The notes beneath the pieces are model-generated. The model searched no databases. It saw nothing but the letters and a program-made list of their open reading frames with translations, and was not told the DNA's origin. DNA of 64,000 nucleotides, taken from contig NZ_JBFAPP010000006.1 in the NCBI RefSeq assembly GCF_040676775.1, positions 124,001 through 188,000 on the forward strand, read 5' to 3'. This document shows positions 44,072 through 52,488 of this stretch, piece after piece (the stretch's first letter is position 1; each line of letters starts with the position of its first letter). The DNA is from Micromonospora_G sp040676775. GTDB taxonomy: Bacteria; Actinomycetota; Actinomycetes; Mycobacteriales; Micromonosporaceae. Made by a program: the position numbers and the translations under genes.

Positions 44072-45168
44072 GTCAGAGCAGCCGGCTGGCCGCGTTCCAC
44101 CACCTGTTGCTGCGGGTCGACAGCACGTTGCCCGACGAACTGGTCGCCGAGGCCCGTACCTGGTTGGCGGCGGGGATGCTGGTCGACGTCGCCCAGGCGG
44201 TGGTCTTCACCGCCATGACCGGTCGCGTCGCACTCGACCCGGCGGACATCGCCCTACTCCGGGAGACCCTCGGCGAGATCGGTGGCGACACCGACCCGCT
44301 GGCGGAAATCGAGACCGCCACCGCCGAGGTGATGCCGCTGTACGGACTCGCACCGGTCGGCCCGGAGGTGCTGGCCGACCACGGCGAGCTGATTCCGTAC
44401 AACGTCGATCTGACCCGGTCGGACGGTGGCCCGGCGGGTCCTGACGGGGTCGACACGGCCCTGACCGGCGCGATCGGCGAGGAGAGCGGCTTACTGGCGC
44501 TGTGGCGCTGCTGGCGCTACCCGGCACTGGACACCCAGTGGCCGCCGGCCAAACGGATGTACCTGGTGTACGCGGCCGACCCGACCGGCGGGGAGAACCT
44601 GCCCGGCATCACCGCCCGTCTCCAGCGTGTCCTGGCCGACGCGGGTGAGGTCGATCCCCTCGTCACGGTCTTCAGCGACGCGGACACGCTGCCGATGTTC
44701 CAGCGCACCGCGCTCGGCTTCGCCGCGCTGCTCTGGACCGCCGAGCCACAGCCCGAGGTCCGGATCGCCCGGCTGTTCGACCCACTCGATTCCGGTACGG
44801 CCGACCGTGCCCCGGCGGCTGACGACCCGCTCGACGCCGACGAGCGGGACCGCGTCCTGCGTTACCTGGCGCACGGGGTGCCGCTCGTGATCACCACGAC
44901 CCTGTTCGACGACGTGGTGGACCCGGCTCGGGGCGCCTCGGTGCCGATGAGCTTCCGTACCGACGGGACCTGGGTGTGGAGCGACGCTGTCGCGTACTAC
45001 CTGGACCAGCACGGGCTGGCACCGGAGGCCGACTTCACCGCCCACATCCGCGGCGGCCGGTACGCCGTACCCGAGGTCGACGTGTTGAGCCTGCATCGGG
45101 CGCTGGCAGCCGTACAGGCACCGGTTGCCGCACAGGAGGCGAGCCCGGTCGGACTGGTGACCGGATGA
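44068..45168 (+). CDS. Conserved hypothetical protein coupled to the giant gene
   Basis: A 366-residue soluble protein of unknown function. It begins with a helical region and carries near its end the stretch SFRTDGTWVWSDAVAYYL, a pattern I associate with proteins encoded beside actinobacterial type VII effectors, though I cannot name the family. Its ATG overlaps the giant gene's stop, which is the usual arrangement for an immunity protein or dedicated chaperone. Neither role is shown. Confidence 0.7.
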   Translation: MSQSSRLAAFHHLLLRVDSTLPDELVAEARTWLAAGMLVDVAQAVVFTAMTGRVALDPADIALLRETLGEIGGDTDPLAEIETATAEVMPLYGLAPVGPEVLADHGELIPYNVDLTRSDGGPAGPDGVDTALTGAIGEESGLLALWRCWRYPALDTQWPPAKRMYLVYAADPTGGENLPGITARLQRVLADAGEVDPLVTVFSDADTLPMFQRTALGFAALLWTAEPQPEVRIARLFDPLDSGTADRAPAADDPLDADERDRVLRYLAHGVPLVITTTLFDDVVDPARGASVPMSFRTDGTWVWSDAVAYYLDQHGLAPEADFTAHIRGGRYAVPEVDVLSLHRALAAVQAPVAAQEASPVGLVTG

Positions 45169-45182
45169 CCCCTCGATCATCG

Positions 45183-45210
45183 TGAACCGGATCGGCGTGG
45201 CGTGCGTAGT
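45183..45210 (+). promoter_or_regulatory. SigL-like ECF promoter, site 5
   Basis: TGAACCG (45183-45189), 15-nt spacer, CGTAGT (45205-45210). It predicts a leader of about 74 nt for the gene at 45291. Confidence 0.65.
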
Positions 45211-45290
45211 GCAGGCGACCGGACAGTGAACAGCGCCATCCGCCCTGAACGGCCGGTCGGACCAGGGCCATGCGGGGAAGGGGCGGTCCG

Positions 45291-48107
45291 GTGACCTCAG
45301 AGCGCGCCACGGCCCCGGCCGTCGGGTCGGTGATCGCCGAACTCGTCGGTGACGCGCTACTGCTGCGTACCGCTGCCGACGACCCGGCGACGCTGATCCG
45401 GCTCACCGCCGCGCTGCCGGTCGAGCCTGACCGGGTCACCGTGCTCACCGCACCGGCGGTGACCGCGCTTCCTGGTCTGTTCACCGTCCTGCCCGAGATC
45501 CTCGGCGAGCACCTCGGCGGAAGCGCCGCCGGGATCCGGCTGCTCTGCCTCGGCACGTACGCCGAGGCGGTGGCGGTGGACCATCTGGTCCGCGACCTCG
45601 CGGACCGGATCGGACAGGAGATCATCCTGCCGTTGGATCCGTGCACGGTCGACGAGGACGGGCAGCCTGCAACGCTCACCGGTGGGCGAAAGTGGCTCAG
45701 CTGCGCGCCGGGTGGGACACCCCTCCCGCAGCCGGAATGGCCGCCGGGACCACCGGCACAGCCTCCCATCGCCACAGGCTCCGGCACGGCCCCGACCGTG
45801 AGCGGGGAGGCGTTTCGTCGGGCTGCGGCGACTGCCGACGCCTCGGTGCTCCGACGTCCCGGCATCGGCCACCTGGCGGGCTCGTCCACACTGCGCTATC
45901 TGCCGTACGGCGGCAGCAGCCGGCGCCGACCCGGCCCGTCCGCGTCGCTGCCCGGCCCGTCCGCGTCGGTTCCGCCAGCCGAGGCCACCCCGGCACCCGC
46001 TGTCGACAGCCGCCCACCGGTCACGGTGGCCATTTCGGACCAGGGGATTCCCGGACGGTCCACCCCGGCGGGTTGGTCGTTCCTGGCCGAAGATGCGCCG
46101 ACGGTCGCCATGCCGCTGGCGGCGGGCTTCCTGGTGGAGGTCGAGATCGGTGCGACCGGGTTCCGGGTGGCCGATCGTCCCGTACCGTCCGCCGGCCTGG
46201 CGAAGTTGATCGTGGCAGCCAAGCATGGGTCGGGCCGTCCGGTGATCCTGCTCAGCTCGGGCACCTTCCCCGGCGGTCCGGCCGCCGACCTGCTCTTCGG
46301 CGGGCTCGCGGATGCGCTCGGCGGCCCCGTGTACGTCGCCGACGCGGCCGTGTCGGTGACCGCGCACGGATTGCTCGTCACAGAGGGCCAGTTCCGTCGG
46401 TGGGCACCGAGAGGCGCCACACCAGCCGCAGGCTCACGCCACCGGGTGGTCGGACGCGTTCTCCCCGTGCCGGCCGGCATGCGGCGTCGTCCGGTCAGCT
46501 CGACGGCAGCCCTGCCGGCACCGTCGGCGACCGAGGTGTCCGGGGCGCCCGTACCCGGTGTGTCCGGGCCGGGTTCACCCGAAGTGGTCGGAGCGGCCGT
46601 GACCGAGCCGGGCGGATCCGAGACGGCTGCCGTTGCGGAGTCGGCTGCGCACGCGGTCGAGCCGGTACCGGTCGAATCGGTGGCCCTGCTGGACCTGGCC
46701 CGCTGGCGTCACACCCCGCCGGCACTGGAGGGGCAGCGGATGTCGCAGCCACCGGGGCCGATTCCGGTGGCCCCGGTGCCCGACACCGCGACGGCGTCGC
46801 AGGCTCCGCATCCGACCGTCGCGCTGGCATCGCCGGCCGGACCGGTCGCGTACACCGGGGTCGCCCGGTCGGAGACGCAGGCGGCGGCGCGCAGTCGACC
46901 CGTACCAGATCCGGTCGCTGCGCCGACACCGCCTACCGTCGGCGCGGGCTTCGGTGATCCGGGAAGCCCGGCGCTGCTCGACCCGGGAACTCCGGTGCAA
47001 CTCGATGCGCCGATCGGCTACGAGCCTTCCGCACCCTACGGCGCCGACCAGCCGCAGCCGGCGGTTGCGGGGATTGCGGCGGACCCGGTCGCCGTGGCAG
47101 AAGCCGTAGGCGGGCCGTCCGCACCTGCGATGGCGGCGATCGAGCCCATCGCCGACCACGCCGGCATCGGCACCGCGCAGCCCACGGTCCCGGCGACGGC
47201 GACGCCGGTGGCACCGCCACCGCCCAGCCCCGAGATCCGACCGGCGGCGTCCACCCCGGCCCCGTTCTGGCTCGTCGAGCAGGACTGGGACCCGGCGGAC
47301 CGGGGCCGTCTGCGCGACGCCCTCAACGGGCGGTACGACGCACACGTACGGGTGATCACCCGGACCCTGGCCGAGGAGCCGGGGATGCGTGCCGCCGGCG
47401 CGTCCACCGAGATGATCGCCGGGCTGGTCGCACTGCGGGCGTACCACGACGGCGAGCGGGAGGCGGTGAACCGGGAGTTGCGTACCGGCGGTCCCGTCGC
47501 GGACGACGCCGGGGCTTCCGGCAGCGGGTCGGGGGAGCGGGCCCGACTGCTGGCGCGCGGCGCCGTGCACGGGCTGCGCCGGCTGCCCACCGTGCTCGGG
47601 CCCGTCTACGCGTCGGCCCTGGTGCCGCCGCCGGCACTGGCCGGCTACCGGCCGGGGCTGGACGTCGTCGAACCGGCCTTCCTCGACGTCGACCTCGCCG
47701 CCGGCCCCGCGCCCGAGGCGACCGTCCAGTTCGTCATCTGGTCCGCCAGCGCACGTCGACTCGACCGGATCAGCCCTGGCGACACGGCCGCGGCTCTCTT
47801 CCCACCCGGGAGCCGGTTCGCGGTCCTCGCGGTCGACCGTCCGGACGACGAGCAGGAGCCGATCCGGGTGCTGCTGCGGGATCTCGCCGGCCAGGGCGTA
47901 CGCGGCGACCGGGGCGTGGAACGGCTGCTCGAGCGGCTGCGCGCCGCGCACACGCCCGCCACCTCGGCCAAACCGTCCCGCCGCCTGGAGTACGCCCCGG
48001 GGCTCGACCAGTCGGGGCGCGCCTATGCCATTCCGTCGCAGCTCGTACCGTCCGGCGCTGCCGAACCGCAGTCACCGGCCGGGAACAGTGGAGGTAACCG
48101 CACGTGA
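45291..48107 (+). CDS. Type VII-associated protein with degenerate ADP-ribosyltransferase-like C-terminus
   Basis: A 938-residue protein. The N-terminal 120 residues and a second alpha/beta segment (about 245-385; PVILLSSGTFPGG) are Rossmann-like and unrecognised. Residues about 390-650 are low-complexity Pro/Ala/Val. The C-terminal region (about 690-870) follows the pattern of actinobacterial ART-like domains: YRPGLDVVEPAF, FVIWSASARRL and LFPPGSRFAVLAV. The Glu residues expected just before LFPPG are replaced (DTAAALFPPG), and no clear first-motif Arg is visible, so activity is unlikely. I chose GTG 45291 because GGGGAAGGGG lies 7 nt upstream; ATG 45270 is an alternative. Its stop overlaps the next start. 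Confidence 0.7.
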   Translation: MTSERATAPAVGSVIAELVGDALLLRTAADDPATLIRLTAALPVEPDRVTVLTAPAVTALPGLFTVLPEILGEHLGGSAAGIRLLCLGTYAEAVAVDHLVRDLADRIGQEIILPLDPCTVDEDGQPATLTGGRKWLSCAPGGTPLPQPEWPPGPPAQPPIATGSGTAPTVSGEAFRRAAATADASVLRRPGIGHLAGSSTLRYLPYGGSSRRRPGPSASLPGPSASVPPAEATPAPAVDSRPPVTVAISDQGIPGRSTPAGWSFLAEDAPTVAMPLAAGFLVEVEIGATGFRVADRPVPSAGLAKLIVAAKHGSGRPVILLSSGTFPGGPAADLLFGGLADALGGPVYVADAAVSVTAHGLLVTEGQFRRWAPRGATPAAGSRHRVVGRVLPVPAGMRRRPVSSTAALPAPSATEVSGAPVPGVSGPGSPEVVGAAVTEPGGSETAAVAESAAHAVEPVPVESVALLDLARWRHTPPALEGQRMSQPPGPIPVAPVPDTATASQAPHPTVALASPAGPVAYTGVARSETQAAARSRPVPDPVAAPTPPTVGAGFGDPGSPALLDPGTPVQLDAPIGYEPSAPYGADQPQPAVAGIAADPVAVAEAVGGPSAPAMAAIEPIADHAGIGTAQPTVPATATPVAPPPPSPEIRPAASTPAPFWLVEQDWDPADRGRLRDALNGRYDAHVRVITRTLAEEPGMRAAGASTEMIAGLVALRAYHDGEREAVNRELRTGGPVADDAGASGSGSGERARLLARGAVHGLRRLPTVLGPVYASALVPPPALAGYRPGLDVVEPAFLDVDLAAGPAPEATVQFVIWSASARRLDRISPGDTAAALFPPGSRFAVLAVDRPDDEQEPIRVLLRDLAGQGVRGDRGVERLLERLRAAHTPATSAKPSRRLEYAPGLDQSGRAYAIPSQLVPSGAAEPQSPAGNSGGNRT

Positions 48108-51100
48108 GCCAGGACATGCTGTCGGTTTCCCAGCACGACCCCACCTGCCCGTCCAGGATCTCGGACGCGTTGGCGGCGGCCGCGCCGGGCGCCACCATCG
48201 TGGTGCAGCCGGGGACCTACCGGGAGCAGTTGCGGCTCACCGGCGACGTGACCCTGGTCGCCGAGGACGGCCGGGGCACCGTCACCGTCCAGGCCGACGG
48301 CGGCGTGGCGGTGTTCGTGGGGGGCGGCTCGGCCACCCTGCGCGGCCTGGCGCTCAGCGGCGGCAGCGACCGGTTCCCGGCGGTGCAACTCGGCGGCGGC
48401 ACGCTACGGATGACCGGCTGCGACGTACGCGCCGACGGGATCGTGGCCGTGCACGCGGTGGCCGGGCGGCTGGAGCTGGACGACTGCGCGGTGACCAACC
48501 CGACCGGCGCCGGGTTCCTGGTCGAGCAGCAGGGCGGCGGGACGATCGGCAACACCGCGATCAGCGACATCGGCGGTGCGGCGATCGTCATCGCCGCTGG
48601 CGCCGATCCGGAGTTCCTGGGCTGCACCGTCTCCGAGGTCCGTGGCGCCGGGGTGCTCTCCACCCGAGGCGGCCGGGGCACCGTACGCGGTTGCGAGATC
48701 AGCGCGGTCGACGGCCCGGCGGTGGCGGTCGAGGAGGACGGCGCGATCCAGGTCGTGGACACCGTCGTGCGGGACACCCCCGGATCCGGGCTGGTCGCCA
48801 CCGACGGCAGCCCGGTCCTGCAGGACTGCGAGTTCCGTGGCATCGGCGGACACGGACTGGTCTGGTCCGGTCGAGCCACCCCGCAACTGCACCGCTGTCG
48901 GGTGACCGGCACCGGCGGCCACGGCGCCTACCTGCTCGAGGCCGCGGCCGGTCTGCTCGACGGGTGCGAGTTCGCGGAGACGACCGCAGCCGCGGTAGCG
49001 CTCACCGGTACGGCCGCGCCTCGGATCGAGGGGGGCCGGATCGTCGGCGGCGACGGCGTCGCAATGCTGTTCGACGGATCGGTGACCGGCGAGGTGACCG
49101 GTACCACGATGGAGGGCGGCACGACCGGAGTCCTGATCCGGGCCGGCGCCGACCCGCTGCTGGCCGGTCTGACCATCAAGGGCGCCACCGGGTACGGGCT
49201 GGAGTCCGTCGACGGCGGCCGGGGCACCGTACGCCGGCTCGGGGTGACCGACTGCGCCGAGGCGGCGATCCGGGTCGGCGCCGAAGCGACGCTGGCGATC
49301 GAGGACTCGAACCTGCGCGGCGGCCGGGTCGGGCTGCTCGTCGCGTCCGGTGGCACCGCCACCCTGACCTCCTCCGACGTGGGCGAGGCGCAGGAGGCGG
49401 GGGTGACCGTCGAGGCGAGCGCCGAAGTCACCCTCCGGGACACCCGGGTGCACCACAGCGGCGGCGCCGGGATCCGGTTCGCCGCCCGGTCGCGGGGGCG
49501 GCTGGACCGCTGCGACATTTTCGACAACGCCGCCGACGGGGTGTGGTTGGACACGACCGAACCGGTGTCGATGACCGAGACGACCGTTCGTAACAACGGC
49601 GTCCAGCAGGTACGCCGGGGCGTGCCGAACGGCTCGCCGGAGCCGGCCCGCGTCGGCGAGGACGAACCGCAGCGACCGGAGTCGGCCGAGCCGGCCGGGG
49701 ACCCGGTGCCGGCGGAGCGTGCCGCCGAGGACCCGGTCACGCCGTTGCTGGCCCAGCTGCACGCCCTGGTCGGGCTCGCCGGGGTCAAACAGGAGGTCGC
49801 CACCCTGGTCGGTCTGCACCGGATCAGCGCCCGCCGCAGCGCCGCCGGGCTGCCGATGCCGCCGATGTCGCGGCACCTGGTCTTCGCCGGTGCGCCCGGC
49901 ACGGGCAAGACCACGGTGGCCCGACTCTACGGGCAGATCCTGGCCGCGCTGGGTGTGCTGCCCGGCGGGCAACTCGTCGAGGTCGCACGGGCCGACCTGG
50001 TGGCCGAGCACATCGGCGGGACCGCGGTGAAGACGACGCAGAAGTTCACCGAGGCGATCGGTGGGGTGCTCTTCCTCGACGAGGCGTACGCGCTCGCACC
50101 GGTGGAGGGCGGGTCGGGCCACGACTTCGGTCGGGAGGCGATCGACACGCTGGTCAAGTTGATGGAGGACCACCGGGACGAGGTGGTCGTGGTGGTGGCC
50201 GGCTACTCGCCGCAGATGCGTACGTTCCTGGCGTCGAACCCCGGCCTGGCGTCGCGGTTCTCGCGGACGGTGGAGTTCGACAGCTACACCACGGACGAGT
50301 TGGTGACGATCGTCGAGCGGCTGTGCAGCACCCACCACTACGCGTTGGAATACGACACCCGGCTGGCCCTCGCCCAGTTGTTCGACACGATGCCGCGGAC
50401 CGAGTCGTTCGGCAACGCCCGGGTCGCCCGGCGGGTGTTCGAGGAGATGATCGGGCGGCAGGCGTACCGGCTGTCCGAGGCGGGGGCGTCCTCCGGCGTC
50501 GAGCTGGCCCAGCTGCTGCCGCAGGACCTCGGTGCCGCGGCCGCCTCGGCGGTGAGCGCCGGTGCGCCCCGCGCGGCCGAGGTGGACGCGCTGCTGTCCC
50601 AGCTCAACAACATGATCGGGCTGGCCGGGGTGAAGCGTGAGGTGTCGGACCTGATCGACCTGCTGGCGAACGTACGGGCCCGGGTACGGGCGGGTCTGCC
50701 GGTCCCGCCGGTTTCCCGGCACCTCGTCTTCTCCGGCCCGCCCGGAACCGGCAAGACCACCGTGGCCCGCCTCTACGGGCGGCTGCTGACCGCACTGGGT
50801 GTGCTCAGCGGCGGGCAGTTGGTCGAGGTGGCCCGCGCCGACCTGGTCGGCGAGTACGTCGGCCACACCGCGCACCGTACGCGGGAGGCGTTCGACCGGG
50901 CGCGTGGCGGGGTGCTTTTCATCGACGAGGCGTACACGCTCGCCCCGGCCGACAGTCGCAACGACTTCGGTCGGGAGGCGATCGACACGCTGGTCAAGTT
51001 GATGGAGGACCACCGGGACGAGGTGGTGGTGATCGCCGCCGGTTACGACCAGGAAATGGCCGCGTTCCTGGCGGCGAACGCCGGTCTGCAGTCGCGGTTC

Positions 51101-51397
51101 ACCCGGCACATCCACTTTGTCCACTACCAGGCCGACGAACTGGTGGCGATCTTCGAAGGGCTGGCGCGGGCGAGCGGCTACGAGTGTCCGGGCGACACCC
51201 TGGTGGCGCTGCGGGCCCATTTCGAGCGGGTGCCGACCGGCCGCTCGTTCGGCAACGGCCGGTACGCCCGGCAACTGCTCGACGAGGCGGTGACCCGGCA
51301 GGCGGGACGGCTCCGCTCGGTGGCATCGCCCAGTGTGGACGACCTGCGAATTCTGCGCGTCTCGGACGTATCGCCAGCGGTGGGTGCCGATGTCTGA
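48104..51397 (+). CDS. EccA-like protein: beta-helix fused to two CbxX/CfxQ AAA+ domains
   Basis: A 1097-residue cytosolic protein. Residues 1-505 are a right-handed parallel beta-helix of short repeats (pattern GxxxxxxxC/NxI). Two AAA+ domains of the CbxX/CfxQ type follow (about 555-780 and 840-1065), with Walker A GAPGTGKTT (about 596) and GPPGTGKTT (about 878), and Walker B VLFLDEAYAL and VLFIDEAYTL. EccA of mycobacterial ESX systems has a TPR N-terminus and one such AAA+ domain, so this is a different architecture. GTGA overlap couples it to the upstream gene. The two AAA+ domains share a 67-bp identical DNA stretch 840 bp apart. Confidence 0.88.
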   Translation: MSQDMLSVSQHDPTCPSRISDALAAAAPGATIVVQPGTYREQLRLTGDVTLVAEDGRGTVTVQADGGVAVFVGGGSATLRGLALSGGSDRFPAVQLGGGTLRMTGCDVRADGIVAVHAVAGRLELDDCAVTNPTGAGFLVEQQGGGTIGNTAISDIGGAAIVIAAGADPEFLGCTVSEVRGAGVLSTRGGRGTVRGCEISAVDGPAVAVEEDGAIQVVDTVVRDTPGSGLVATDGSPVLQDCEFRGIGGHGLVWSGRATPQLHRCRVTGTGGHGAYLLEAAAGLLDGCEFAETTAAAVALTGTAAPRIEGGRIVGGDGVAMLFDGSVTGEVTGTTMEGGTTGVLIRAGADPLLAGLTIKGATGYGLESVDGGRGTVRRLGVTDCAEAAIRVGAEATLAIEDSNLRGGRVGLLVASGGTATLTSSDVGEAQEAGVTVEASAEVTLRDTRVHHSGGAGIRFAARSRGRLDRCDIFDNAADGVWLDTTEPVSMTETTVRNNGVQQVRRGVPNGSPEPARVGEDEPQRPESAEPAGDPVPAERAAEDPVTPLLAQLHALVGLAGVKQEVATLVGLHRISARRSAAGLPMPPMSRHLVFAGAPGTGKTTVARLYGQILAALGVLPGGQLVEVARADLVAEHIGGTAVKTTQKFTEAIGGVLFLDEAYALAPVEGGSGHDFGREAIDTLVKLMEDHRDEVVVVVAGYSPQMRTFLASNPGLASRFSRTVEFDSYTTDELVTIVERLCSTHHYALEYDTRLALAQLFDTMPRTESFGNARVARRVFEEMIGRQAYRLSEAGASSGVELAQLLPQDLGAAAASAVSAGAPRAAEVDALLSQLNNMIGLAGVKREVSDLIDLLANVRARVRAGLPVPPVSRHLVFSGPPGTGKTTVARLYGRLLTALGVLSGGQLVEVARADLVGEYVGHTAHRTREAFDRARGGVLFIDEAYTLAPADSRNDFGREAIDTLVKLMEDHRDEVVVIAAGYDQEMAAFLAANAGLQSRFTRHIHFVHYQADELVAIFEGLARASGYECPGDTLVALRAHFERVPTGRSFGNGRYARQLLDEAVTRQAGRLRSVASPSVDDLRILRVSDVSPAVGADV

Positions 51398-51567
51398 TAC
51401 CTGAACGGCCACGAACGACAGTCAGAAAAGCCTTGCCACACACCAACATTCATCTCCAAGACATTCATGTGTCTCCTTACCTCCACCGTCGGTCAGACCG
51501 GGCAACGCAACGTGGCGGCAGTCGCCGGGCGCTCCGCCCGACGGCGGTGGCGTTGGGAGGCAACTCG
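51398..51567. other. Intergenic region before the sigma factor gene
   Basis: 170 bp without a gene. No copy of the TGAACCG/CGTAGT element was found here, so the sigma gene is either read through from the secretion operon or has a different promoter. Confidence 0.5.
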
Positions 51568-52158
51568 GTGGTTGCGGTGTGCAATGAGGCGGGCACGGCG
51601 GTGTCGTCCCCGACCGGTCGGGACATCGCCGAACCCTCGCGACCGGACCGACGTGTCACCGACGCCCGGATGGCGGTCCTGTACGAGACGCACGCCGATC
51701 CGCTGTTCCGATTCCTGTTGCGGCTGACGCTGGGCGCCCGGCACCTGGCCGAGGACCTGCTCCAGGAGACCATGGTGCGCGCCTGGCGGAGCATCGACGT
51801 ACTCGCCGCGGATCAGGAGTCCCAGCGTCGGTGGTTGTTCACCGTGGCGCGGCGGATCGCCATCGACGCCGCTCGCGCCCGACAGGCCCGGCCGACCGAG
51901 GTGGGGGTCGTGGACATGTCACGGCTGCCGGCGACCAACGACGCGATGGAGGGGGTGGTCGCCGCGCACACCGTACGCGAGGCGCTGCCCAAGCTGAAGC
52001 CGGAGCACCGTACGGTCCTCATCGACCTGTACTTCCGTGGCCTGTCGACCGGTGAGGTCGCCGCCCGGCTCGGTATCCCGGAGGGCACGGTGAAGTCGCG
52101 CGCCCACTACGGCCTGCGGGCGCTGCGTGCCGCCGTCGGGTCGACGAACGCCGACTGA
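51568..52158 (+). CDS. ECF sigma factor, SigL-like
   Basis: A 196-residue sigma-70 factor with only regions 2 and 4. Region 2 runs from about 35 to 100 (LYETHADPLFRFLLRLT; HLAEDLLQETMVRAWR) and region 4 from about 130 to 185 (LPKLKPEHRTVLIDLYFRGLSTGEVAARLGI and EGTVKSRAHYGLRALR). The pattern is close to SigL of mycobacteria as far as I can recall it. The GTG at 51568 has GGGAGG 7 nt upstream. It is followed by a zinc anti-sigma gene and lies at the end of the type VII locus, in which six promoters match the SigL-type consensus. It most likely transcribes that locus. Confidence 0.88.
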   Translation: MVAVCNEAGTAVSSPTGRDIAEPSRPDRRVTDARMAVLYETHADPLFRFLLRLTLGARHLAEDLLQETMVRAWRSIDVLAADQESQRRWLFTVARRIAIDAARARQARPTEVGVVDMSRLPATNDAMEGVVAAHTVREALPKLKPEHRTVLIDLYFRGLSTGEVAARLGIPEGTVKSRAHYGLRALRAAVGSTNAD

Positions 52159-52247
52159 CCGTGCCACGGTGGTCGGCCGGGTCGGGTCCTAACCTTGGGG
52201 TGACAGCACCGAGCGGTGCCCTCCACCCGAGCAGATCCGGCGGATCC

Positions 52248-52478
52248 ATGACCGACCTCGACCGCGAGCACCCGGACCCGAACCACCCGGCCGGGCTCTA
52301 CCTCCTCGGCGCGCTGGACGCCGACGCCGAGGCCGCCTTCGAGCGGCATCTCGCCGGCTGCGCCTCCTGCCAGGACGAGTGCGACCGGCTCGGGCCGATG
52401 GTCACCGCGCTGGGGCAGCTCGACGCCGACGAGGTCGTCGACCGGGACGAACCGAGGGGCGGTTTCCCGACCGGGTGA
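52248..52478 (+). CDS. Short zinc-binding (ZAS) anti-sigma factor
   Basis: A 76-residue protein with the zinc anti-sigma motif HxxxCxxC (RHLAGCASCQ) after a helix (HPAGLYLLGALDADAEAAFE), as in RslA/RsrA-type proteins that bind ECF sigma factors. Typical membrane-bound relatives have about 200-250 residues with a membrane helix; here the frame stops soon after the zinc motif and 10 bp before the end of the convergent gene. It may be a natural soluble redox-type anti-sigma or a truncated remnant. It lies 89 bp after the sigma gene. Confidence 0.75.
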   Translation: MTDLDREHPDPNHPAGLYLLGALDADAEAAFERHLAGCASCQDECDRLGPMVTALGQLDADEVVDRDEPRGGFPTG

Positions 52479-52488
52479 ACCGGGCCGG

